DNA of 45,353 nucleotides from assembly GCA_020354005.1 (NCBI GenBank), contig CP070637.1, positions 2,042,615-2,087,967 of the forward strand, written 5' to 3'. The notes under the pieces are model-generated. The model ran no database searches, was not told the origin of the DNA, and saw only the letters and a list, made by a program, of their open reading frames with translations. Origin of the DNA: Ignavibacterium sp. Its GTDB lineage: Bacteria; Bacteroidota; Ignavibacteria; Ignavibacteriales; Ignavibacteriaceae. The stretch's first letter is position 1, and the number at the start of each line of letters is the position of its first letter. Shown here piece by piece: positions 17,016 through 24,876 of this stretch. The translations under genes were made by a program, and so were the position numbers.

Positions 17016-17336
17016 ATGGTAGACATGGCAAAATACGAAGCAATGATAAAAGATTTGAGCACGCTCGAATCACAAATCACTATCTTGAAAAACCAGTTCG
17101 AAGATACAATCAACCGGAACAAAGAACTGGAAGTAGCTCTTGAAAAATCAAAACAGGATAATACATCGTTGTACCAGAAAATTGCTGCTTTAGATAAAGA
17201 ATTAGCTGCTATCAACAAAAGAGCCGAAGAGGGGCTGAGTTTATTAAGTTTAGAAGACAGAGAATCCTTCAAAAATAAATTGCAGGATTTAGTTTCAAGA
17301 ATTAATTATCACATGTCTGCGGAAGGGCAGGCATAA
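17016..17336 (+). CDS. Small coiled-coil protein, ZapB-like
   Basis: A 106-residue protein, almost entirely a predicted parallel coiled coil (about 8-75, with heptads such as LSTLESQITILKNQF) and a short helical tail. It has no signal or membrane segment. It follows pheT with no gap and precedes zapA by 41 bases. E. coli ZapB is a short coiled coil that bridges ZapA, so the position makes a Z-ring partner role plausible. Coiled coils are easily matched by chance, so this is inference from shape and context. A second in-frame ATG at 17025 is possible. Confidence 0.6.
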   Translation: MVDMAKYEAMIKDLSTLESQITILKNQFEDTINRNKELEVALEKSKQDNTSLYQKIAALDKELAAINKRAEEGLSLLSLEDRESFKNKLQDLVSRINYHMSAEGQA

Positions 17337-17377
17337 GTTCTTATAAATAACTTGCTTGTAAGATGGCAAGGATGTGA

Positions 17378-17674
17378 ATGACTGACAAAAAGAAGCTGAA
17401 AATAAAAATCTTCGATAAAGAGTACTCTTTATTAGTTGAGAATGAAGAAATAGCAAAAGAACTTGCTATTTATGTTAATAAAGTTATGGAAGAAACCAAA
17501 GACGAACTTCCAGATCAACCTGCGCAAACTATTGCGATTATTGCTTGTTTAAATATTGCCTATGATTTGTTTATTGAAAAAAACAGAAACCGCGAGTTTG
17601 TTATACAGGCATCAGACAAAGTAAAAAAGCTAAAGCTTCTTTTAAACGTTCCCGAAACATCCGACCCATCTTAA
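17378..17674 (+). CDS. zapA: Cell division protein ZapA
   Basis: A 98-residue ZapA-family protein. The N-terminal part (KKLKIKIFDKEYSLLVENEE) is the beta-rich ZapA head, followed by VNKVMEETKDELPDQPAQTIAIIACLNIAYDLF and a helical tail. ZapA cross-links FtsZ filaments at the division site. AAGGA lies five bases before ATG. The gene is followed by the structured RNA at 17680 and then rny. Confidence 0.9.
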   Translation: MTDKKKLKIKIFDKEYSLLVENEEIAKELAIYVNKVMEETKDELPDQPAQTIAIIACLNIAYDLFIEKNRNREFVIQASDKVKKLKLLLNVPETSDPS

Positions 17675-17679
17675 GGTTT

Positions 17680-17880
17680 GCCGCGCTGCCGCTCCCTTAC
17701 GATATGAAAAACTAACAGCATCATATTAGGGAGTACAACTTCGGCGTGTAATACAGGCCTCATCTTCAAACTTGTGTTGAAGAATTGCATTCGCAGCAGT
17801 GGAAGTAAGAAACGTTCGAGTGTATTCCCACTGTGAATAGATAGGGTTTTTCCTATTTATTAATAGCGGTAGCTGCGGCT
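17680..17880 (+). ncRNA. Structured non-coding RNA between zapA and rny; 6S RNA candidate
   Basis: About 200 bases with no open frame are closed by a long GC-rich stem. GCCGCGCTGCCGCT (17680-17693) pairs with AGCGGTAGCTGCGGC (17865-17879), 14 pairs with one bulge and one G-U. Inside lie further hairpins: CCCT/AGGG plus ATATGA/TCATAT (17694-17731), TCTTCAA/TTGAAGA (17763-17783), CAGTGG/CCACTG (17797-17833) and ATAGG/CCTAT (17841-17856). In many bacteria 6S RNA, a 180-200 base RNA polymerase regulator, lies next to zapA. Length, closing stem and position fit, but the fold I can draw is more branched than the E. coli rod. A cis leader of rny is the main alternative. Confidence 0.6.
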
Positions 17881-17911
17881 CTTAAAAAATAATTCCCATT
17901 CTGGAGGAAAG

Positions 17912-19474
17912 ATGGATCCGATTATACAAATAGTGATTGTGTCTGGGTTAGTAGCTTTGTTTTTCTACTTGGGTTGGTTATTTAATTCCAAAATAGGAAA
18001 GAAAAGCCTAGTATCTGCCGAAGAGAGAGCAAAACAAATTCTTGCCGATGCTGATAAGGAAGCCAAAAATCTTAAGAGAGAAAAGCTGCTTGAAGTAAAA
18101 GATGAATGGTATAAAAAGAAAGTTGAATTTGATAACGAAGTAAATCAGAAAAGACAGAAGATAAGCAACGTTGAGAAACAAATTGCTACCCGTGAAGAAA
18201 ATGCGGAGAAAAAGTTAGACCTAGTTCTTCAAAAAGAAAGGGCGAACAAAAAAACCGAGAAAGAAATAACTGAGCTTAAAGCATCTCTTGAAGGTAAAAA
18301 ACAAAAGTTACACAACGCAGAACTTGAACAGAATCAACGGCTTGAGAAAATATCTGGTCTAACTTCCGAAGAAGCAAAGAACATGCTTATGGAAAATATG
18401 GTCAATCAGGCAAAGATTGACTCCAGCCAGATGATAAAAGAATTGCACGACAAAGCAAGAGTCGATGCTAAGAGAGAGGCACAGAAAATAATTATCCAAT
18501 CAATTCAAAGAACTGCTGCTGACCACTCTATTGAAACTACCGTTTCGGTCGTTCAAATCCAGAGCGATGAAATGAAGGGACGAATAATTGGAAAAGAAGG
18601 ACGCAACATTCGTGCATTTGAATCTTCTACAGGTGTTGATGTAATTGTTGACGACACACCGGAAGCGGTTATACTTTCATCGTTCGATCAGTTCCGCAGG
18701 GAAATTGCCAGAGTTTCGTTAGAAAAATTAATTGCAGATGGCAGAATTCATCCTGCACGAATTGAAGAGGTTGTAGAAAAAACAAAGCAGGAACTTGAAG
18801 AGGAGATGATAAGGGAAGGTGAAAACACAGTACTTCAGTTGGGCCTGCATAATATGCATAATGAACTGATAAAGCATGTTGGCAGAATGAAATACCGTTC
18901 AAGTTTTGGGCAGAACCTGCTTAATCATAGTGTTGAGGTCGCATATTTAACAGGCATTATGGCTGCTGAGCTTGGTATAGAAACAGGTCTTGCAAAAAGA
19001 GCCGGACTGCTTCATGATATTGGAAAGACAGTTGATAAAAGTGTTGAAGGACCGCATGCTCTGCTTGGTTATGATTTAACAAAACGCTATAAAGAAAATG
19101 CAATTGTAGTAAATGCTGTTGGTTCTCATCACGAAGATATTGCAATGGAGCATCCTATAGCTGCTTTAGTTCAGGCGGCAGATGCTGTTAGTGGTGCAAG
19201 ACCCGGGGCTCGTAGAGAGCCTTTGGAAAGTTATGTGAAACGATTAGAGAATCTTGAAACGCTCGCTAAGTCATTTGAGGGCGTTGCAAAAACTTACGCA
19301 ATACAAGCAGGCAGGGAAGTCAGGGTTGTTGTTGAACATGAAAAGATCGATGACCTCGTGGCTGATAAACTTGCAAGAGATATATCTTCGAAGATTGAAG
19401 AAGAAATGGACTATCCGGGACAGATTAAGGTTACTGTTATCCGCGAAGTTCGAAAAATCAGTTATGCTAAATAA
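17912..19474 (+). CDS. rny: Ribonuclease Y
   Basis: A 520-residue membrane-anchored endoribonuclease that starts mRNA decay. An N-terminal membrane helix (about 5-25) is followed by a long charged coiled coil (about 30-200), a KH RNA-binding domain (GRIIGKEGRNIRAFE, about 215-275) and an HD hydrolase domain with LLHDIGKTVD (about 366) and NAVGSHHED. Length matches the family (about 510-520). A good GGAGG site precedes ATG. The upstream structured RNA leaves about 30 bases before the start. Confidence 0.97.
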   Translation: MDPIIQIVIVSGLVALFFYLGWLFNSKIGKKSLVSAEERAKQILADADKEAKNLKREKLLEVKDEWYKKKVEFDNEVNQKRQKISNVEKQIATREENAEKKLDLVLQKERANKKTEKEITELKASLEGKKQKLHNAELEQNQRLEKISGLTSEEAKNMLMENMVNQAKIDSSQMIKELHDKARVDAKREAQKIIIQSIQRTAADHSIETTVSVVQIQSDEMKGRIIGKEGRNIRAFESSTGVDVIVDDTPEAVILSSFDQFRREIARVSLEKLIADGRIHPARIEEVVEKTKQELEEEMIREGENTVLQLGLHNMHNELIKHVGRMKYRSSFGQNLLNHSVEVAYLTGIMAAELGIETGLAKRAGLLHDIGKTVDKSVEGPHALLGYDLTKRYKENAIVVNAVGSHHEDIAMEHPIAALVQAADAVSGARPGARREPLESYVKRLENLETLAKSFEGVAKTYAIQAGREVRVVVEHEKIDDLVADKLARDISSKIEEEMDYPGQIKVTVIREVRKISYAK

Positions 19475-19509
19475 TTTACATTGTGATTAATGTTACTCTT
19501 CTCTGATTG

Positions 19510-20100
19510 ATGAGTACAATTAAAGTTGCGATAACGGGAAATATTGGTTCCGGTAAAAGCACGTTTGCTGATTATCTTAGCTCAAAGGGATACCCGGTTC
19601 TAAATGCAGACAGCATTTCTAAAGAGATTCTCTCAACCGATGAAGATGTAAAAGCTCAAGTGATCACTGAGTTTGGCACCGAATCATTTGCAGGTGGAAA
19701 ATTAAACAATAAATTTATTGCTGATAAAGTTTTTTCAGTTCCTGAAAATCTTGATAAACTCAATTCTATACTACACCCCAAAGTGCTTTATATTATCGAT
19801 TCACTTATTGAATCAAAATATAAAAGCAATGAAGTTATATTCGTAGAGGCAGCATTAATTTATGAAGTTGGAATTGAAAAAAGTTTCGATTACGTTGTTT
19901 TAATTATTGCAGATTATGAGATTAGATTACAGAGAAGCATAAGTGGGAATATTTTTACAGAAGAAGAGTTTGAAGCCAGAGACAGAAATCAAATACCGCA
20001 GGAAGAAAAAGAAAAACGTGCGGACTTTACATTCAGAAATAATGGCAGCGAAGAAGATTTATTTAATAAAGCTGATTTATTATTATTAATATTAAATTAA
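19510..20100 (+). CDS. coaE: Dephospho-CoA kinase
   Basis: A 196-residue P-loop kinase that phosphorylates dephospho-CoA in the last step of CoA synthesis. The P-loop is GNIGSGKST (10-18). The family segments LNADSISKEIL and the LNSILHPKV and FVEAALIYE regions follow. A TTG codon directly before the ATG could extend it by one residue; I chose the ATG at 19510. No Shine-Dalgarno is visible. It lies 35 bases after rny, so it could be read from the same transcript. Confidence 0.94.
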   Translation: MSTIKVAITGNIGSGKSTFADYLSSKGYPVLNADSISKEILSTDEDVKAQVITEFGTESFAGGKLNNKFIADKVFSVPENLDKLNSILHPKVLYIIDSLIESKYKSNEVIFVEAALIYEVGIEKSFDYVVLIIADYEIRLQRSISGNIFTEEEFEARDRNQIPQEEKEKRADFTFRNNGSEEDLFNKADLLLLILN

Positions 20101-20149
20101 TCTGTATAAATTTTAACCTTCATCTAACAAAAATATAGAGGAGTATTAG

Positions 20150-21052
20150 GTGTCTTTTATTAACAATATAATAGTATCGATGGTCAAGATGATGCCTAAA
20201 TCAACAGTACATTTTTTCTCACGAAAGTATATTGCCGGTGAAACACTTCAATCTGCAGTAAACTTGGTTAAGGATTTAAATTCAAAGGGGATATATGCAA
20301 CATTGGATTTATTGGGTGAAGCTGTTGATACTGAAGAAAAAGCTATTGCTGCCTTCAATAAAACAATGAAAAATTTTGATGCTCTTGTTGAACATAAATT
20401 ATTGGCAAACTTATCAATAAAACCAACTCAACTTGGATTAAGTTTCGATAAAGAGTTAGCTTACAACCATATATTACAGTTAGTAAAACGCGCACACGAA
20501 ATTGATAACTTTGTTAGAATAGATATGGAGGATTCACCCTATACAGATGATACAATAGATATATATAAAAGAATTTTTGAAGAGTATGATAACGTTGGTA
20601 TTGTTTTGCAATCATATCTAAAAAGAACATACAACGATACGATACAACTTAATAAAATTGGTACCGATTACAGATTGTGCAAAGGTATTTATGTTGAACC
20701 GGAATCAATCTCTTATAAGGATAAACAAACTATCAGGGATAACTTTGTAAAGGTTTTAGAGGCAATGCTCAAGAATGGAAACTATGTTGGAATCGCTACC
20801 CATGATAGTTACCTGATAAAATCAGCATACCGTTTGATTAATGAAAACAAAATACCAAAAGACAAGTTCGAGTTTCAAATGCTCTTAGGTGTTAGGGTAG
20901 ATTTACGAGACAAAATTGTTAAAGACGGGTACAAGATAAGAGTTTATGTTCCATTTGGTGAAGACTGGTATCCTTATTCAATCAGGAGACTTCAGGAAAA
21001 TCCACAGATAGCCGGTCATATTGCAAGAAATATTTTTTCTTTTGAGCAATGA
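20150..21052 (+). CDS. Proline dehydrogenase (monofunctional)
   Basis: A 300-residue FAD enzyme that oxidises proline to pyrroline-5-carboxylate, matching the size of single-domain proline dehydrogenases rather than bifunctional PutA. Family motifs are LCKGIYVEPE, IATHDSYLI, FEFQMLLGVR and YVPFGEDWYPYSIRRLQE, the last two holding flavin- and proline-binding arginines. It starts at GTG with GAGGAG six bases upstream. The pyrroline-5-carboxylate dehydrogenase needed to finish the pathway is not in the window. The stop overlaps the tsaD start by four bases. Confidence 0.92.
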   Translation: MSFINNIIVSMVKMMPKSTVHFFSRKYIAGETLQSAVNLVKDLNSKGIYATLDLLGEAVDTEEKAIAAFNKTMKNFDALVEHKLLANLSIKPTQLGLSFDKELAYNHILQLVKRAHEIDNFVRIDMEDSPYTDDTIDIYKRIFEEYDNVGIVLQSYLKRTYNDTIQLNKIGTDYRLCKGIYVEPESISYKDKQTIRDNFVKVLEAMLKNGNYVGIATHDSYLIKSAYRLINENKIPKDKFEFQMLLGVRVDLRDKIVKDGYKIRVYVPFGEDWYPYSIRRLQENPQIAGHIARNIFSFEQ

Positions 21053-22062
21053 ATGTTTTAGGTATTGAAACATCTTGTGATGAAACATCTGTTGCAATTC
21101 TTTCCAGCAATAAGTTAAAAGCAAATCTAATATCTTCACAGGAATTTCATTCGAATTATGGTGGAGTTGTACCAGAACTTTCCAGCAGGGCACATCTCCA
21201 ACTTATAAAGCCATTAGTTGATAAATCTTTAACTAAAGCTAATTTAAACCTTCCGGATTTGGATTTGATTACAGCCACTGCAGGCCCCGGATTAATCGGA
21301 GCATTGTTGGTTGGTTTAACTTATGCCAAAGGTTTGGCCTTCTCACTTAATGTTCCTTTCATTTCGGTCAATCACATTGAAGGACACATTTTTTCAGGTT
21401 TCCTGATGAACGAAAAACCTGAATTTCCTTTCCTTGCATTGGTTGTTTCTGGCGGACATACGTTACTCTTAATAGTAAAAAATTTTTCAAACATTATTCA
21501 ATTGGGTACAACTGTGGATGATGCTGCAGGCGAAGCTTTTGATAAGGTTTCAAAAATGTTGGGATTTGGATATCCGGGTGGACCTAAGATTCAGCAATCT
21601 GCATCCAAAGGTGATGAGCAACGGATTGACTTTCCAATTGCCAAGTTAAAAAACAAATACAACTTTTCGTTTAGTGGACTAAAAACTTCTGTTCTAAGAT
21701 ACATTCAGAAAAATTATTCTGATGAAACTAATATTCCGGAAGATGATATAAACGATATTGCTGCGTCATTTCAGAAGGCGGCCGTTGATGCGCTAATAAA
21801 AAACACTGAAACCGCCTTAAATAACAATGAAGTAAAATCTATTTCGTTAGTTGGCGGTGTGGCAGCAAATAAAAAACTTCGTGATGATATGACTAATCTC
21901 TCAAAAAAGTACAAGAAAAAGGTTGTAATTCCAGACCAAGAATTTTGTGGTGATAATGCAGCAATGATTGCTCTGCGAGGAAAACATTTATTTGATGGCG
22001 GAAGGAAAGATAAGTTAAACGTTAATCCATATCCTTCTTTGGGTGAAGATTATTTTCAGTAA
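21049..22062 (+). CDS. tsaD: tRNA N6-adenosine threonylcarbamoyltransferase TsaD
   Basis: A 337-residue ASKHA-fold enzyme that transfers the threonylcarbamoyl group to A37 of ANN-decoding tRNAs, with TsaB and TsaE. The start MNVLGIETSCDETSVA is canonical. The metal-binding HIEGH is at 109-113, and VVSGGHT, GEAFDKVSKML and LVGGVAANKKLR follow. The start overlaps the proline dehydrogenase stop as ATGA, so the two are translationally coupled although they are functionally unrelated. Confidence 0.97.
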   Translation: MNVLGIETSCDETSVAILSSNKLKANLISSQEFHSNYGGVVPELSSRAHLQLIKPLVDKSLTKANLNLPDLDLITATAGPGLIGALLVGLTYAKGLAFSLNVPFISVNHIEGHIFSGFLMNEKPEFPFLALVVSGGHTLLLIVKNFSNIIQLGTTVDDAAGEAFDKVSKMLGFGYPGGPKIQQSASKGDEQRIDFPIAKLKNKYNFSFSGLKTSVLRYIQKNYSDETNIPEDDINDIAASFQKAAVDALIKNTETALNNNEVKSISLVGGVAANKKLRDDMTNLSKKYKKKVVIPDQEFCGDNAAMIALRGKHLFDGGRKDKLNVNPYPSLGEDYFQ

Positions 22063-22075
22063 ACTTAATTAACCA

Positions 22076-22083
22076 TATCTTTG
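22076..22083 (+). promoter_or_regulatory. Candidate -7 box upstream of mltG
   Basis: TATCTTTG is an exact match to the Bacteroidota-type -7 box TAnnTTTG, about 90 bases before the mltG start in the only sizeable gap of this region. The expected -33 position shows TTT rather than TTG, so the promoter would be weak or the match fortuitous. Confidence 0.35.
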
Positions 22084-22172
22084 TAGTTTAATAATTGTCA
22101 TTGCTTTTATTCTTAAATTGAAATTAAAATACAAAACGGTAAACTGATAGCATTTATAAATTATAACTTTCC

Positions 22173-23219
22173 TTGAATCATCCTGAAATGAAACCAAAAC
22201 TAACTGAGCTGGTTAAACGTCCCGAGAGATTCCTTGTCCTGACCTTTTTCATTGCAGTTCTAGTGGTTTTACTCTACACCTTTTTTTCACCAAATTATTA
22301 TCAATCCACTGCTCCAATTCAGTTTGATATAAAAAAAGGCGAACCTTTCACAATAATTGTTGATAGGTTATATCAAAAGGGAATGATAGCCAGCAAGACC
22401 AACTTCCGTATAGCAGCGTTTATTTACGGTGCAGAAAAAAGAGTGCGAGCCGCAAGATTCTTTATTCCAAATGGATTAAGCTATATTAGTTTGCTTGATT
22501 TGTTCATTAGTGGTGATTGCAACTTCGCACGGGAAATTAATATATCCGGTGGAAATTCAATTCATTGGGTAGCATCTTTACTGCAATGGAAAGTATTTAT
22601 TGATTCTGCAAATTTTGTTGAGAGTGCAACCGATACTAATTTAATAAACGACCTTGGCTTAAATCAGAAATCATTAGAAGGTTATCTATTTGCTGATGGT
22701 ATTGAAATTTATGAACATAGTTCACCAGACGAAGCGGTAAGAATTCTGTATAATTCCTTCAAGAATTTTTATACGGATAGTTTAAAACAACGGGAAGCGG
22801 AAATTGGATATACAACACACGAGATTTTAACTTTAGCATCTATTGTCGAAGGTGAAACAAACATTGTTGAAGAGATGCCGCGTATAGCTGCTGTTTATCA
22901 CAACAGATTAAAACGCCGTATGAAGTTGCAGGCAGATCCAACTATTCAATATTTGATTCCCGGTAAGTGGCGAAGAGTACTATTCAAAGACCTTGAGATT
23001 GATTCGCCTTACAACACTTATAAATATCGCGGTCTTCCACCCGGTCCAATTAACAATCCTGGTAAACACGCAATACTTGCTGCACTTTATCCCGAAGAGA
23101 ATAATTTTTTGTACTTTGTTGCTGATGGAAAAGGTGGACATAAGTTTAGTAAAACATTTAATGAACATCTTAAAAAAGTAAGACTATATAGAAGATGGGT
23201 ACGTTCTCAAAAGAACTGA
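22173..23219 (+). CDS. mltG: Endolytic transglycosylase MltG (YceG family)
   Basis: A 348-residue inner-membrane protein that cleaves nascent glycan strands and sets their length. A membrane helix lies at about 21-38, a LysM-like region follows, and the catalytic glutamate is E226 in SIVEGETN. KLQADPTIQY, YNTYKYRGLPPGPI and the NFLYFVADGKGGH segment are all typical. The usual EGWLFPDTY motif appears as EGYLFADGIEIY, an unusual variant. The start is TTG at 22173 or ATG at 22188; neither has a clear Shine-Dalgarno. The gene overlaps the next one by 25 bases. Confidence 0.93.
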   Translation: MNHPEMKPKLTELVKRPERFLVLTFFIAVLVVLLYTFFSPNYYQSTAPIQFDIKKGEPFTIIVDRLYQKGMIASKTNFRIAAFIYGAEKRVRAARFFIPNGLSYISLLDLFISGDCNFAREINISGGNSIHWVASLLQWKVFIDSANFVESATDTNLINDLGLNQKSLEGYLFADGIEIYEHSSPDEAVRILYNSFKNFYTDSLKQREAEIGYTTHEILTLASIVEGETNIVEEMPRIAAVYHNRLKRRMKLQADPTIQYLIPGKWRRVLFKDLEIDSPYNTYKYRGLPPGPINNPGKHAILAALYPEENNFLYFVADGKGGHKFSKTFNEHLKKVRLYRRWVRSQKN

Positions 23220-24871
23220 TTGTACAGATTATCTTTCTGACTATTATCATTGGATGCGCAAGCCAGCTTCCTCCCGGTGGCGGTGATGTTGATAGAATAC
23301 CACCCGAAATAGTAGAGGTATATCCACTCAACGGCACTACCAATTACGATGATAATTATTTTGAAATCGAATTTTCCGAGTACATTGATAAACGAACGTT
23401 TAATGATGCCTTATTTATTTCACCCATTGTTGAAGGCAGACTTCAATTCGAATGGACGGGTACTTCAATAAGCGTTGAGTTTGTTGAAGGCTTAAAGAAG
23501 GACATTACTTACACAATAACAATTGGAACAGATGTAGTTGACCTTAATAATAAAAACAGGATGGTGAGTTCATATTCATTTTCTTTTTCAACCGGTAACA
23601 CGATAGATAGACGTGAAGTAGTTGGAAGGGTAGCTCAGCAAGAATCAGAAGGTGTATTAATCTTTGCTTATAAAATAGATGAAGATGTTGATACACTCCT
23701 AAAAAGAAAACCTGATTATGTTTCACAAACATCTTCTGATGGAAGATTTCATTTAAATGGAATGGGTGAATCAAAATACAGATTGTTTGCTGTGAAGGAT
23801 GAATTTCGCGACCTCATCTACGATATGAATCAAGATTTAATTGGCGTACCAAACAAAGATATCTCGTTGGTTGGATCAGATTCTTTATTCGTTGGGATGA
23901 AATTTAAACTGTTTAAAGCCGATACCACTGCACCGAGACTTCTCAAAGGAATAATGACAGACGAGAAACATATACTTGTTACACTATCGGAAGAACTTGA
24001 TAAAAGAAAAGTAGATAAGGATAATTTTTATTTAATTGATTCAACGTCCAATCAAACCTCAGCTATCATACAAGCTTTTAAAAGGTATGGAAAGAAAGAT
24101 GAAATTGTTCTTGTTCCTGAAGAAAATTTGAATGTGGAGAATACAGTATTTTTAATTGCTAAGATATTGAGCGATACACTTGGTAATGAGCATCCTGAAG
24201 ATTTTGTTAGTATAAGTATATCTGATAAACCTGATACAACAGCGCCAGATATAGTTGGTACCGAACCTTCAGGATTTAATTCAAGCATAGATTTTATTAA
24301 TCCGAAACTAAAATTTTATTTTAATGATGGAATTGAAAATGCAATTACACAAGAGAGTATTTCTTTTGAGGATACATCTGGGATAAATATTCCTTTTAAA
24401 TTTGATTTTGAGGATGATGCAACTTTAATTGTATATCCGGTTGAAGATCTAAATTCGGATAAGGATTATATTATCAAAATAGATTTAAATTCATTTGCTG
24501 ATGCATCAGGAAATAGTCGGGATTCTATTTATCAATTTAAATTTAAGACGATTGCTGGATTGGATTTTACAGGGATAACTGGAAAACTTCTAAACGTAAA
24601 CACCGGTATAAATCCAGTACTGATTCTTCAAAATGTTAATAACAAGAATAAAACTTACCAACAGAAGGTATCAGGGGATGATTTTAATTTTGAAAAAATT
24701 GAAGCAGGGAAGTATATGTTATGGTGCTATTTTGATGCTGATAGCAATTACAAGTTTAATTATGGTTGGCCCCAGCCAATTGAATATTCAGAACGATTTT
24801 CTGTTTATACTGATACGCTTAAGCTTAAAGAAAGATGGGTGATTACTGATATAATATTTGACTTAGAATAA
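23195..24871 (+). CDS. Lipoprotein with SbsA-type Ig-like domains
   Basis: A 558-residue predicted lipoprotein: a hydrophobic start and the lipobox IIIGCAS place the acylated cysteine near residue 22, followed by LPPGGGDVDRIPPEI, a common start of Bacteroidota Ig-like lipoproteins. The apparent order is an Ig-like domain (about 37-130), a carboxypeptidase-regulatory-like beta-sandwich (about 140-215), further Ig-like domains (about 240-345 and 350-455) and a second beta-sandwich at the end. It is probably a surface or periplasmic scaffold. Its ATG lies 25 bases inside the mltG 3' end in another frame, so the two are coupled, suggesting a cell-wall-related role. Confidence 0.8.
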   Translation: MGTFSKELIVQIIFLTIIIGCASQLPPGGGDVDRIPPEIVEVYPLNGTTNYDDNYFEIEFSEYIDKRTFNDALFISPIVEGRLQFEWTGTSISVEFVEGLKKDITYTITIGTDVVDLNNKNRMVSSYSFSFSTGNTIDRREVVGRVAQQESEGVLIFAYKIDEDVDTLLKRKPDYVSQTSSDGRFHLNGMGESKYRLFAVKDEFRDLIYDMNQDLIGVPNKDISLVGSDSLFVGMKFKLFKADTTAPRLLKGIMTDEKHILVTLSEELDKRKVDKDNFYLIDSTSNQTSAIIQAFKRYGKKDEIVLVPEENLNVENTVFLIAKILSDTLGNEHPEDFVSISISDKPDTTAPDIVGTEPSGFNSSIDFINPKLKFYFNDGIENAITQESISFEDTSGINIPFKFDFEDDATLIVYPVEDLNSDKDYIIKIDLNSFADASGNSRDSIYQFKFKTIAGLDFTGITGKLLNVNTGINPVLILQNVNNKNKTYQQKVSGDDFNFEKIEAGKYMLWCYFDADSNYKFNYGWPQPIEYSERFSVYTDTLKLKERWVITDIIFDLE

Positions 24872-24876
24872 TACTT

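Noticed and set aside
17338-17377. Hairpin CTTGC/GCAAG before zapA as a terminator
   Set aside because: Only five pairs, no T-run follows, and zapA lies immediately after with its own AAGGA site.
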